From Lepturacanthus savala (lineage: Eukaryota > Chordata > Actinopteri > Scombriformes > Trichiuridae): a DNA stretch of 64,000 nt. Under the pieces are notes generated by a model that had not been told where the DNA came from, made no database searches, and saw only the letters and a list, made by a program, of their open reading frames with translations. The position numbers and the translations under genes were made by a program. Within the stretch, counting starts at the first letter, position 1, and every line of letters starts with the position of its first letter. The stretch spans positions 8,232,017 through 8,296,016 of the forward strand of contig CM060469.1 in assembly GCA_030544235.1 (NCBI GenBank), written 5' to 3'. Shown piece by piece: positions 34,911 to 47,031 of the stretch.

Positions 34911-37900
34911 TTTTTGTTTAAAGCCATATGCTCACATGTGGTCAGAATGAGAAATCTTTATTTATCACAAAATTCATAAATACATTCAAATACAATAAAT
35001 AATGCACACATTACCATGACTGTACATGACAATACCTGTAAATAATACATTTCAATCTGTCAGTGACAACAGCTCAGTGCGTAGCACTCACATAGTTACC
35101 ATACATAACACATGAGTATATATGAGGTCACAGGACAGATAAAGAATAAAAATATACTCCTGACCTTTGGCATTAAGCAGCCTTATAGACAAAGATGTCA
35201 CATAATATTACAATACATAAAAAAAAAATAGTTTGTTGTTGGATGTTTGTTGATTTGTTGCACCATGGTAACCAGGCGGCAGTCACCAGGAAGGACACTG
35301 GGTCCAACTTTAGATATAGCAAGAATTTGAAGACTTTGCAATGCATATCTGAGTATATTTTCGGTTTTATTTAAATCAAAAATTGATATTCTCCTTCAAA
35401 AATACATGATGACGCCTTCAACCTGGCTACAATCACTGCTGCCGCGATCACCGGAGGGTCTGGGCTCATAAAAGTGCTTTGGTTACTGCCAACTAACTTA
35501 AACTAATTAAAAATGCAAATAGCGAAAGGAGCAGCGAGACGCTGTTTGTGCGTTTCTTTTTGTTTCATTCGTGCAGGTTTTGTGGCTGCGACAAGCCGTG
35601 TGATCCTGCTGCGAATCGGCTCCTGAGCGTATTCTCGAAATAGTCACAAAATCAGCGTGCGTCTCAGGTTTCTGATCTTTGCTCTGCCTGAATGAGGGAA
35701 AAAAAACGATATAACAGCTCAATAAAATAAAAAAACCCGACAATAATTGTGCAAAACTCCGAATATATAAGGGAATACATTAACTGGGCTGTTTTGTAAG
35801 GGAGGTGGCAGATAAAGGGAAACACGGATGCCTAAATTAAGATGAAAGATAAAACGGCACCAAGGATGCGCACACACAAGTATACATCACAGAGCGAAAA
35901 ATAGAAACAACATGCATCATCATGGGAGAAAAAAAGTGAGGACAGTGAAGGCTTTTTCTCCTGATAAAGCCACACATTAACGATGCAGCGAGCTATGGAG
36001 CGCTCAGTTGTTATTGGAGACAAATTTTTAGTCTGACAGGGAAGAGACAAGGCGAGTCTGCGGGGCCCTTTGCCGGAGTGTGATTAGCATTGCAGATGCA
36101 GGTTTCTGTAGGCGGCAGTTTCAACAAACTCAAGGTCCCCCCCCCCTATGCAGCGCATGATTAAAATTAAAAAACAGTGGTGCGTGGGAAATTCACAAGA
36201 GCAGGATTATGCTCCGGCACTCAAAATAAAAAGAGCCTATTTTTTGCTCAGGTATGTTGCACCCCCTCCCCCACCCCTCTTTCCCGCCTCTTTGCTCTTT
36301 CTCTCGCGCAATAAAACACACACAAGGGTTCGACCCCACCGGGGGAGGTTTTTTTGCCAAAATTGGCTCAAACGGCTCAAACTCAATGCTCCGCAGATGC
36401 TGAGGAGGATGCTTGCTGGAAATAAGAGTCACGCATTTCCAAGGGAAAGACGGATCATTTTTGGCAGCGTGAAAAACGACTCTGAAACAGGAAAAGCGTG
36501 CCGAAACCTGTAATAAAACAGTCCAAACCCCCAAAACTACAAGGGCAAGCACAGTGACAGTTGCGGGAATAATAAACATAGCGATAACTGCAATAATGAG
36601 CATAACCGCCGCTATAATTACACTCATAGATCACAGCGAGCATCATAACACTAACGCCCATGCTCATACGGTTGTAAAACCCGACTGAAATGCTGTATAG
36701 AAATCAATGAGGATCCTTCCACAAACAGCGCAAATAACACAAATCAATTCTTCCACAAACGTGTGATCCTATCTATTACTGTGTGGACAGCCGCTTCTTA
36801 ATGAAAGCCTACAGTATCTGGCCCATTTATGAGAAAATCAATAGACTATATTGGTGTCAACCTATATACACACATACTCTGTCAAACACACACACACACA
36901 TGCAGAAATACAGACGAACGCGAATCCACGGATCTGTTTTCACCCGTTTTCTCTAAACATCTCTGCCGTGTTCTTCATCTTTTTCTGACGATGGGATGCA
37001 GCCGTGTTGCGTTCGGGTGCACGGCGTCCGCACTAGTGCATCAGCCTTGACCTGCCGCAGTAACACATTGCATTAATAACTAATAAGGTTATCCGCCGCG
37101 TTAATGAAAGTCAGCATGCGCCTTGCGTGTATCTTGTTTTTTTTTTTTTTTTTTTTCGCCTTGCGGCACCCTGCGGGTGGAGGAGACTCCTCCGACTGAC
37201 GGGAAAAACGCCTTTAAGTCAAAATGTTGTGCGCCTGTCACTCACGCTGCTATATATATTTATATATATATTTATATACATAGGGACATGCTCGGCTCTG
37301 AGCAATGTCAAGAGTACATAATAGCAGGCATCCATCCAATTGAGAGATGAGAAAACAAAGCAACAGGCAGATCTCTGGAGGACAGGCACTCCTGTATGAG
37401 ATGCCACTAAAAAATGGGGAAAAGGGTTCCGTCAGCACCACGGTGATCTCAGGTCAACGCGTGCTTCCCTTCCTCCGGCGTTACCGCAAAACCCAGAGGA
37501 AGGTCGACAAGTTTTGTTCCTTAGAAGCTTTCTGGATTATTTAAAAGAACAGTCTGTAAAAGGAGCAGGGTGACTTCTTTTTTTTTTTTTTTACTGCAGT
37601 ACATTCATTCACAATTAAAGGAAGCTATGCGGCATGTTTTTTACAGCCCAACAAAGCAGCATTGTTCACGTTTGAAGCGTCCATGATGTCGGATTTTTGT
37701 CTGATAATAGTTTATTTGAAACGCACAATGTGTTATTTTCCGCCGCTCTCGATCGAAACAATGGGAAGAGACAAGAGCGCGATGATGTGGCGGGATCATG
37801 GGAGTCGTTGTTCCATCAGCGTTCATTATTCAGGAGCCTCGGAGCAGCCGGTGATTAAAACGTGTAAACGCACCGAATAAAGCGGTTTCGCGTTCGAAAT

Positions 37901-38350
37901 CAGCGTTTCTCGGCTCATTTTATGGCCGTGATAACTGGAGATCCAGATGTTCCAGATGCCTCCTCCGCTCAGAAAGACATTTGACCCTGTGATTAAAGGT
38001 GAAAAACGCAGAATGAAACAGTTTTACATTAAAAATCAGTGTTTCTGCGACACTGTTCAACCGAACCTGGCCCCGCCCTCCTACATACTTCCACTCAATT
38101 TTATCATTCATTTTCAGTAGTTCTTCTGGGTTTTCTGTGAATTCCTGTTTTTTTTTCCAAATATTTAGCTGTCCAATCAGTGAACAGTGGGCGTGGCTAA
38201 GAATGATGACATTGAGGTCGTGTGCTAGTTTGAGTTGTCGTCAGTCTACGGTTCTAGTTCAGTAACGGCGGCAGAGAAAAATGTGAGGGAAGCCGCGAGG
38301 TTCCTCGTGGACCAATATTCAGAAGTTAAAGCTGGAGCAAGAACGATCGG
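34911..38350. other. intergenic, no confident gene
   Basis: The segment 34945-35220 (GAAATCTTTATTTATCAC, AAGAATAAAAATATACTCC) may be an old retroposon. T-run at 37138-37156 and ATTTATATATAT run at 37250-37280. Several moderately long minus frames around 36193-36667 have no recognisable domain. Confidence 0.4.
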
Positions 38351-39316
38351 TAGCACTTTACTTGACGGGTGAGTTCATATCACATTCATAGCAGCTGTCA
38401 TAAACTGCACATAAAGCATTCATGACTGTTTCATGAGACACGACTCAACATTCATACCAAACCTTTTTATGACTGAGGAAGACAGAACAACTTGTCAAAA
38501 TAAAAGTTCAACAATTGCGAAGCAGGATTGCAGCTTTTATTCCAAACCTCTTACCGGATCATGTCACATCTGAGTCAATGGGCTAGTCCAGTGCCAAACA
38601 GAACATGGCCAAGCAAATAAGTGGCGTTTCATAAAAATCTATTTGTTTTATAATGTAACCTTTGCAGATGATTTATCGTCTTTTGCTACCGGGAATGTCC
38701 AACCGTTCCAGATTTCACAAATACAGGTCAGCTTAATGTAGGTTAGGTTACCTCCCAATGTTATACTATATAATATGGAATTAATTAATAGGAAAATATG
38801 GAAAAGGTTTTAAATTTGCCTCCAATATTTTATCCCATTAATTTAATCTCCAGCCTTTGTAAATATGTCGTGAATGTCTGGTTGAGTCTACGTCAAACGT
38901 CACTTTACTATACAAGTTGTGAAGTATTTGTACAGTAATCACTGAGTTTAACACTCAGAGGTAAACTAGCCTACATTCAGCTGACCCATATTTGTCTAAC
39001 CTGGAACAGTTAGACATTCCCAGTAGCAAAAGATGAAAAACTCATCTGCAACATTTGACATTATAAAACAAATACTCATTTTGAAATGAAAAGCGTTCTC
39101 ATGACCATGTTCTGTCTCTTTAGCCCCACGTTTAGGTAAAAAGTTTTGAAAATGCTGCTTTGCAACTGTTGGACTTTTATTTTGAAAAGTTGTGGTCCTT
39201 CTGTCTTTCACATTCATGAAAGGTTTGGTATGAATGTTGAGTCGTGTCTAATGAAACCATCATGCTTTATGTGCAGTTTATGACAGCTGCTATGAATGTG
39301 TTGTCAAGTAAGGTGT
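38351..39316. mobile_element. non-autonomous DNA transposon with long TIRs
   Basis: The left end (TAGCACTTTACTTGAC, ATTCATAGCAGCTGTCATAA, ACGACTCAACATTCATACCA) is repeated in reverse complement at the right end (39120-39316), giving inverted arms of about 150-190 bp with scattered differences. The 966-bp element has no coding sequence. The superfamily is not certain. Confidence 0.88.
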
Positions 39317-40304
39317 TTTTTTTTTCACCTGTCATGAGCAAATGTCGGCAAGAAGAGTCAACAGAATAATATTTTTAGACATTTCAATCTGGAAAAGTTA
39401 CATGTAAGACCTTTAAAAGATATAGATTTAAAAAAAAAATAAAAAAAAAACAAGATCTTTAATGTGTATTGTTAAAATTTCACAACTTTCATAATAAAAG
39501 ATAATTTTATGACATATTTGGGCTAACCAAGATAATTACTGAGATGATCACCATCTGGGCATGTGGGCATTTACTCTTTGGTAGAGAGAACTACAACGCT
39601 GATATATATTTGTGCCTGTGAGCTAAAAGTGTATAAATAAATATTTGGGATAATGTAAATGCACAACTCAAATTTTGACCAAATGGGTCAAGTCTATAAG
39701 ATTAGCTACAAAAGTTAAATCAGTGCTTATTTTGTAATTGTCTAGTGGTTATTTAACTCCATGAAAACCTGCAAGCTCCTTATATATCAAAGTAATATAA
39801 ATGAATAGTAAATCTCTTTTACTTTTAAACACAACATCAGCCACCCCAGTGAGTTGACTATTATGGAAGCAGACAGGTGAGTAGAGGAATTAAAAGTGAC
39901 ATTTATAAGCCAAGAGCCACATTTAATATCGGAATGTCAGAGTACCTGCTGGCCGGCCTGGCTGCCCTCACCCTCTCTGGTATTTATTTCAACAGTGAGG
40001 TCTGCATCTGGCCCATATTCTATCATTAGCTTCCCCCGACCTCCCTACTGCTGCCTCCCCTCCCGCCTCTGCTTCTGCAAATTTACTTTAGTCACGCATA
40101 GAGTAAAAAATGATGGACACGCATAAGAGGCAATTGGATTATACATTGTGCAGGTGACAGAGATGGAAGCCCCCCCCCCCCCCCCCGTGGGGTTTATAAA
40201 ACTAAAAGAAGACGGAAAATGAGCGACGAAAAGGTTACTTCCCGAATCAGATAAGCGGAAATGATGCCAAAAAGTCAACAGGGGGGGCATTTCAGAATGT
40301 CGTT
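39317..40304. other. intergenic, no gene seen
   Basis: AT-rich unique sequence with a 17-nt C-run at 40170-40186. The C-run lies just before the piggyBac MITE. Confidence 0.5.
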
Positions 40305-40308
40305 TTAA

Positions 40309-40799
40309 CCCATTTAAACTCAGTTTTTCCCCCAAAGATTTCATGCATATAATTATATCAGTTGAGTCACTAATTATCATGTTATGTATACACCTTTTTC
40401 CATTTTATAGCCTTTTATTTGCAGAAAATAGCATTTTATTGGCTATTAGAGTTGCCGTTTGCACAAATATTCCCATAAACAAAAACCTATTTATCCCACG
40501 TACAAAATTCATTTTTGGCAGATTATTCTAGAGACTTAAATGATTAAATAGATATATACATGTCAGCTTTGAAAATCATAATATTCTATATAAAATGACC
40601 TCTTTCTGGTAGGATTTGTTCATGTTCTCAGCTAATGACAGGAAGAACTTAATTTTTTTCTGCTTATAACATTTTGTCTAAGTTGTCTATTATTGTGTCA
40701 TTAGAAACGACAGAAAAATCTGTCTGAGTAACATTTCGATTTTTTATTATAAGTATAAAATGTCAGTCATAGACATAAAGGCTCATTGGCTTCAATGGG
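40309..40799 (-). mobile_element. piggyBac-type MITE, second copy, inverted
   Basis: Starts CCCATTTAAACTC and ends CTTCAATGGG between TTAA at 40305-40308 and TTAA at 40800-40803. Its reverse complement aligns end to end with 11830-12332, for example GACATGTATATATCTATTTA and AAGTCTCTAGAATAA. The length is 491 bp. Confidence 0.88.
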
Positions 40800-40803
40800 T
40801 TAA

Positions 40804-42110
40804 TGTGCATGAATGGTAGGAGCTAAATGAGACGTTTTGACTTCCAGATGAAATGAGATCATTTGCCTATAATAAAAATGTCGAATTTCTCCCTCTTTGA
40901 CCTGTAAAGTGCAACAGGAGCGTGCAGCAACTGCCTTGTGTCCGCGGCCGATATTGATTGTCTTCCTTTCATGTATTCCTCCATCATGCATCGCTTTATT
41001 AGTTGCCGTAGACTCCCGATATGTGTTTGCCGCGCGCCAACGAAGATAAATGAAACATCACAGGCCGTATACTTAAACCTTTCATTGCCTCGTGAAGTGG
41101 GCGACGCGGCTACGCCGTCGGTGCTTATCATGCAATATAAGATGTATATTTCCTACGGGCTAAAACTGCTGTATAAATAGATAGTGATCATATTAGGCTT
41201 CCTTTCCCAAGCCAGAGTGTAATAAATGACCCCGGACGATAGGCAAACACAAATCAAGCTGATTTCCCGACAACGGATGCGCCGTAATAAAACCGGCGCC
41301 TGATTGCCTGTCATGTATGATAGAAGGAACGGGGCCCGCCTGCTGTTGCCGGTTCCACAACTGATATTGTTCCAATCCGGGATGGGTCAATACGGCTTTA
41401 TTCCCCCTCTATGACAGGATAGGGGATGGCTTCGCTCGGTAATAGGGCAAATAAAAGCGGCGAGCGGCCGCGGACACAAACAGTTTGTTTGCCGGGGTAG
41501 GGAACAGAGCGGCATTCCCAGGGAGCACCTGCTCTGCCGCGGTAACTACCCTGTCAATACGACAGGGCCCGGCGAGCCGAAGTCATAATGCACTCATCCC
41601 CTCATCATTATAAAGCACTTCAAAGAACACAAAGGCCATTAAACTGACAGTGCAGCGCCCGGTCCTGCGTGTTTTTTTTTGTTTTTTTTTTTCTGCAGCA
41701 GCAGCGGTGGGGCCCGTGGCCTCTCCAGCTGTCCCGCTGCGCGGAAGCCAGCACTGGCGGCCGATCTGCCATCTGAGAGCACACTGGTTGCCGCAGGGGC
41801 AACGCGCGACTGTAGTCGACGGCCAAAGCCGCGGCTTCAGGGGTTTTTTCCGGGACGAAAGCTGCCCCGTTGCGTGTTGCAACGCTGAGCATTAGAAGTG
41901 CATCCCATCCACAAAGCTGCCTCTTAATTAGAAATAAAGGTTCTATTAGGTGTGTCCATGTATTAGTGGCATAACACAGGTCATATGCATAGAAGTTCTT
42001 CTCAGAGTCCTTAAAGTTAATGGTTAAAATGCCTAATGGATAAGGATAGATATCGTTAGGATTCTGTCAATAATATAAATAAACAGGTCATGATTTGGTC
42101 TGTTTTATCT
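40804..42110. other. non-repetitive, partly CpG-rich, candidate regulatory DNA
   Basis: From about 40900 to 41880 the sequence is free of repeats and unusually balanced, with CpG clusters (GCGAGCGGCCGCGG at 41459, GGGCCCGGCGAGCC at 41565). A long interrupted T-run lies at 41670-41692. No splice-flanked coding frame is found. Confidence 0.35.
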
Positions 42111-42114
42111 ACAG

Positions 42115-42490
42115 CTCTGGGAAAAAAAATAAGACATCACTGCATTTTTTTCTGAAATCAGCCTCTCTACATGTATTCCAGTCATTCCATTCCATCGTCT
42201 GTTGAATTCCAACACATGCACACCTCATTCTGCTTAAAGAGGCACCAGGAGTGGAATAAAGTCAGCCAAGAACAATGGTAAAGACTAGTGGAGAGCATGA
42301 AAGCTGGGATTAAAAATGAAGGTTATTGCACCAAATAGTGATTTCTTAACTTAAGTGTAAACATTAGTATTATGTTTTTGCATTTGAAATGAATTTGATC
42401 TTATCTCCTGGCTCGCTTAAGGTCTAAAAAAAACAACCATTGTTTTGACCACTTGTCATTTTCTGCAAATAAATGCTTTTGGAAATTTCT
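42115..42490 (+). repeat. common fish MITE-like repeat, truncated copy
   Basis: Starts CTCTGGGAAAAAAAATAAGA and contains CAGTCATTCCATTCCATCGT, CTCATTCTGCTTAAAGAGGC and CATTTTCTGCAAATAAATGC. The last motif is shared with the copies at 12480 and 14360. The far end is missing. Confidence 0.8.
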
Positions 42491-42533
42491 CTCCAAAAGC
42501 TCCATTTTCAAATCTTAACATTACATTTGAACA

Positions 42534-42613
42534 TAGTACGCTGGGATTGGCTCCAGCAGCTCCTTGTGAACTTAGTGAGGAATAAACGGGTATAGAAAAT
42601 GAATGGATGGACC
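42534..42613 (+). mobile_element. 5'-truncated GGAT-tailed retroposon
   Basis: CGCTGGGATTGGCTCCAGCA to TATAGAAAATGAATGGATGG matches the 3' part of the 31846 and 62541 copies. TTGAACA at 42527-42533 and 42614-42620 may be a 7-bp target duplication. Confidence 0.7.
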
Positions 42614-42620
42614 TTGAACA

Positions 42621-43430
42621 CATCATATTATATCCATATGGCAACTCGTTAAAGTAGCAAACCTGTAGATTCTAACATTGGATTTATATTTTACTTGCCA
42701 TTAAGCATGCTTCATTTAGTTAAATACTGGTCAGCTGTTGCTAAAATCACTCCACCACCTTTGAAAATAACGCCTTTTTTGGTCTGTTATTGCCTTTAGC
42801 TGCATTTTCATACACATCTTCAAAATGTTGCCCATTACCTAGGAGCATTGTAAACATGCAGCGTCATTGGCTGATAATGGCTGACGGTTGAAATTACATT
42901 AAATACCTATAGCAGAGCCATTTGTTCTGAAGCTTATCTGCTGACCCAATTAGGAGCCAGTACTTCTGCTAATGGGATAGCAGCACTGATTCTCCCTTCC
43001 TGTCTGACTGACACCAGATGCGCAAAGCGCTCCAGGCGAGAAGCAGCAACAAAGCATCTGGCATCGAGTAAGTGACCTAAGAGCTAATTAAACGTTAGAA
43101 GGTTCATGTAATTACAGTATGTAGGTGAATTGAGACTTTTTCTCAGGTTGCCTCTCAGTTCCCAGGCAGAATGTGACCTGTAATCTTTCTAAAGTTTTAC
43201 AGTTTCCAAAGTTTACACTGATCGGGGGTTGTTTGCCCAAAGACATCAAAAGAGGCTGCAGACAACCACACATGACTTTTCATCAATCATTTTCATTTTA
43301 TCCGACTGTCCAGAATTTTTTATTTTTTTATTTTACTGTGTCAGACAGGCAGGAAGGAGGATGACAGAGGAGCAGCAGGAGTAATTTCATTCAGATTCCG
43401 TTCAGCTCCAATATAAAAGGTAAGATCAGA
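42621..43430. other. intergenic, no gene seen
   Basis: Unique sequence. No supported exon, RNA gene or repeat. Confidence 0.5.
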
Positions 43431-43545
43431 TAAGATAAACCTTTATTGTCGCCCTCAAGAGAAATTTGTATTATTGTGGCGGCATAAATCTCAGCAGCAG
43501 AAATCTGAAATCTTCAAATATATATATATATATATATATACACAC
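43431..43545. repeat. fish retroposon head and (AT)n run
   Basis: AGATAAGATAAACCTTTATT is the head seen also at 22928. It is followed by an (AT)n microsatellite at 43518-43540. Confidence 0.55.
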
Positions 43546-43552
43546 AGATATA

Positions 43553-43812
43553 CAGACCTCCGCCAAGCATGTTGTGACTCCCACCCAACACTGTTGCACC
43601 TGTTTAGAGGTCCATTTACCGCAATGTTACCAAACAACAGAAAATTCAAAGTGATCCAGAAACCAGGATTTCTTTTGGATCAATACCAAAATTTAATCAT
43701 CTATTCATGGTACTATTCCCGACATTTGCTGAAAGTTTGACAAAAATCCATCAGGAACTTTTTGAGTTATCTTGCTAACAAACAGACAGACAAACAAGTT
43801 CAAACAGGTAAT
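43553..43812 (+). repeat. 3' end of an RTE-like LINE
   Basis: CCTCCGCCAAGCATGTTGTG, AAGTGATCCAGAAACCAGGA, AAATCCATCAGGAACTTTTT and TGAGTTATCTTGCTAACAAA, followed by ACAGACAGACAAACAAG, resemble the terminal sequence of an RTE-type retroposon widespread in fish. No reverse transcriptase is present. Confidence 0.65.
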
Positions 43813-46331
43813 AGGAAGAATATGAGGTGGGATGTTTCATCGCCATTTTCTGATTTGGAGATTCATCTAAATCTTCCTGAATGCAGCGTTAAGGCAAACG
43901 TTGCAATTTTTGAGTGAGTTGGTGTTCGTGCTTGTAAGTGAAGTCACTTCATTCTGTCAGACACACTGAAACAAAATGAACATGTTGAACTGCAGGAAAC
44001 ATGCATCTTCCTCTCTGTGTTTGGCAGCTGCTTTGGGGGATTCTTTAACATAACAGGGTTGGGAATGGAGCCCACTGCAGAAGAAGACCCTTCCCTTTAT
44101 TTGCGCTAAAGGCTGTGTAACAGCCAGGAAATTAGTTTCATTTCTCTCAATCAACCGGCTTTCTCGCCACCACCGCTCGCTCTCTTCATTCACTCCATGG
44201 CTGGCTCGACCGCTGCTGCTTTCTCTCTCTCTTTTCATACCATCTCTCTTTTCTCTTGCTTCTTTTAAGATGAGTTGGCGCTAATATTTTACTTTTAACC
44301 TCATCGAACGAAGATAAATGTCAGGGTTGTACCACTCTCGCCCGTCTGAGGAGGTGATTGGCCCCCGGAGAGTGACATCAGGTTGTCTCATCTAGGGAAT
44401 ATTCCGATTTCCCCATATTTCCTGATCCTGTGGGAATCCTGCCTTATGTGTCAGTTTTACAACAAACTGCAACTTCCTTTACTTCCAAAAATTCAATTAA
44501 CATAATTCATGACACAATTTAAAGAGGATCACAGAATGATTTGTCTCTGGCCAATGACCAATGACTGTAAAAAAGGCTGTAGGCGTCCCTCTTACTTTAG
44601 GGGAATATAAACAGAGAATATAAACTGTTACCAAGGTTTCAAAAAAGGCACGAAATATCATTCACACCTTTCCACAGAATGACACAGAGAGCCGGCTTTC
44701 AGTCTTGTATTACAATACTTGTTGGGCCGCGATGAAACGAAGCAGAAGCAAATTCAATTTGGCCGTCGAGACAGCGAATACACGAGGAGCGACAGTTGGA
44801 TATTTGATGTAGAGAGGAAAAGTGTTGACTCAGGTAAAGGTGTAAATGTCGTGCTGGGAGAGAGAGGGGAGGGAGACGGGCTTGTGTACGGCGAAAAGAC
44901 AATAGGAGTTTGTTTAAAAAGTTCAACCGATAAATGCTGATGCCAACAACTTTATACGCTGAACATATTACTCTGGAGTTTCTGGGTATCAGCCTGTTCC
45001 CGGTTTCAAGACGGAGGTTTGTTCAGTAGTTTGCCGTGGGATTCATTAGAGGAGAATTCCGCTCTTCCAGCTCTTCCGAAAGCCAAAGTCGTCATGAGGG
45101 AATTGCTTCTAATTCCACCCTCAGATGTTTTACCTTTGTACAGTATGTTATTAATTTGTTGAGCAGCCCATTTAGTGACCTTCATATCACTGCCATTGTC
45201 ATGCTTGCCAACCCATTGATAGAAAAAATATGCTGCAAAATAGCATTTTATGGTGTAGCAAAGATAACTATAGGACAAAAATACTAATATACATGAGAAA
45301 AGTGGTCTCAAACAGTCGCCTCCTGCTGATTTTGCAACTTTTTGCCAGAGAAGTAACTACCTCACCATGCAGCTGCCTGGACCTCTAAGATGACCTCCTT
45401 CAGTTCACCTATAGATGAAAACAGCCTACTGAGCCAATTAGGAGCTAAAGGAGGACCACACTACCTCAGATTCATTCCACTGTGTTAAAAGCAGGAAGGA
45501 ATTCCATCTGTGATGCTCTTTGTATACGCCTTGTCTTTATAATTAAGTGTGTTCTGCCTCAATTTCCCAGAATGCCCTTTGACACCTCCCATGATTGTAA
45601 CTGCATTCAGCTGGGTTGGTGTAAAGAGCAACAGAAAAAAAAAACAAAAAATGATAGATTTCCCTGAAATGGAAAAAAAAAGGCAGCGTCATGCCTTTAC
45701 AAAGAAATGTGTTGCCTCGTGTTCTGTTGCGGCTGCTGCTGCTGATTTCAATGTTTTTTAAATCCATTAAACATTTCCTCCCGAGTAATTTTCCAGTACA
45801 AATCAAAAGATTTGCGCCATCCTTTTCCAGACACGCCAATTAGGGTATAGCTTGTTTACAAAGGCTTGAAGGAGATTAATCTGTCAATTTCTTGCTGATT
45901 GGACCCTGAAAAGTAGGAATACTATTATGGCGAGCGACTAAGTGGTCGTAATGTTTCCTGCCGTTTATTGTCGTTTGAATGGATCATTAAAGGGAGGAAA
46001 CTAGCAGGATGCACTCAGGTTGCCAAGACATGTGCTAAGTGCACTCAGCATTCCCACATGGACAAGACCTCCATCACACAGCTTTGCTGTGTTTGGAGGA
46101 TAATTTGCAAAGCCACTTATCTCTACAAAATCATAAGCTCTTCATGTGTTCTCTGCACCATTTCTTTCCCAAAATTCTCCTGCTTAAAGAGCTCCTGCTC
46201 CTACTTTTGGAATGTTAAAAAATATTGATCCTTAGGAAGTCCGATAGATCAGATCATAAACTCTGTACAAAAATATCTATACATATATCTCTCTATATAT
46301 TGATATATATATATACATTTATTTATACCAT
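43813..46331. other. intergenic, no gene seen
   Basis: Unique sequence. (AT)n-like runs at 46270-46316. Open frames here are short and featureless. Confidence 0.5.
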
Positions 46332-46415
46332 TGGTTCTCCTAAATGCTTGTAGTACTGTTGCAATCTACAACTTCACCACTAGGTGCTGCCAGAAACTGC
46401 ACACTGTACCTTTAA
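46332..46415. repeat. terminus of the TTAAAGGTACAG element family
   Basis: GGTTCTCCTAAATGCTTGTA and CACTAGGTGCTGCCAGAAAC, then CACACTGTACCTTTAAG, correspond to the right end of 58657-59481. Confidence 0.75.
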
Positions 46416-46855
46416 GCTTCTTAAAATTGCATGAATAGTAATAAAGTAACTCGATTACAGGTGTATTTCCTTTCACTAAACAGAACATTGATTTTGAACA
46501 ATTCTGCAAACTCCCTGAGGACAAAGGCAACAATATGTACTTTCAACAATGTTTCTGCAAGGTAATGACAACATGGTTAAAAATAAAAGGAAAACATTTC
46601 CTTTATGACCAGGCTTTTACTTCCACTATGTCTTCATAAAGGAGATATTACTTCCTGCATTTGCACTAAACATAGTCTTAATGGGGAAGCATCCATTGTG
46701 AACATAATTCACAGGTTACTGGGTTACCGGGTTACTGGGTCACTATTAGGCAGGACGCCTTCTATAAAGGAGATCAAGACATGAATTAAACTGTACTGTA
46801 CTGTACAGATTTTAATTGTACAGTACCCCAGGAAATAAAACATAAAAGAAAGTTT
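46416..46855. other. intergenic flank of the LINE
   Basis: Unique sequence, including a small CTGTACTGTACTGTACAG run at about 46790-46807. It ends in the AGTTT before the LINE target duplication. Confidence 0.55.
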
Positions 46856-46870
46856 AAAAAACGCTACAGA
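46856..46870 (+). repeat. left target-site duplication of the LINE
   Basis: AAAAAACGCTACAGA, identical to 52647-52661. Preceded by GTTT, so the bottom-strand nick site reads TTTT/AA, the L1 endonuclease preference. Confidence 0.93.
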
Positions 46871-47031
46871 GGGGGCTTCCGGTATGGCGCTGTGGGGGTA
46901 GGACACGTTCTGCTGAGCTCCCAGTGAACTTGATAATTATTTATTTTAAAGCGTCATTTTTGTCCTAAGTTTTGGTGTTGATAGGAATATACATTTGTGG
47001 AAAACAGATTCGGGTGCTTGGTGTGCCTAAA
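46871..47031 (+). promoter_or_regulatory. LINE 5' UTR, presumed internal promoter
   Basis: A 161-bp leader lies between the target duplication and the likely ORF1 start at 47032. L1-clade elements carry an internal RNA polymerase II promoter here. No specific sites are identified. An upstream in-frame ATG at 46972 lengthens ORF1 by 20 residues. Confidence 0.5.

Noticed and set aside
36320..36345. GGGTTCGACCCC resembling a tRNA T-arm
   Set aside because: The stem does not pair as a T-arm and no acceptor or anticodon arm is found around it.
36193..36627. 144-codon minus-strand frame with hydrophobic start
   Set aside because: No known domain, no Kozak or splice support, and another long frame overlaps it on the other strand.
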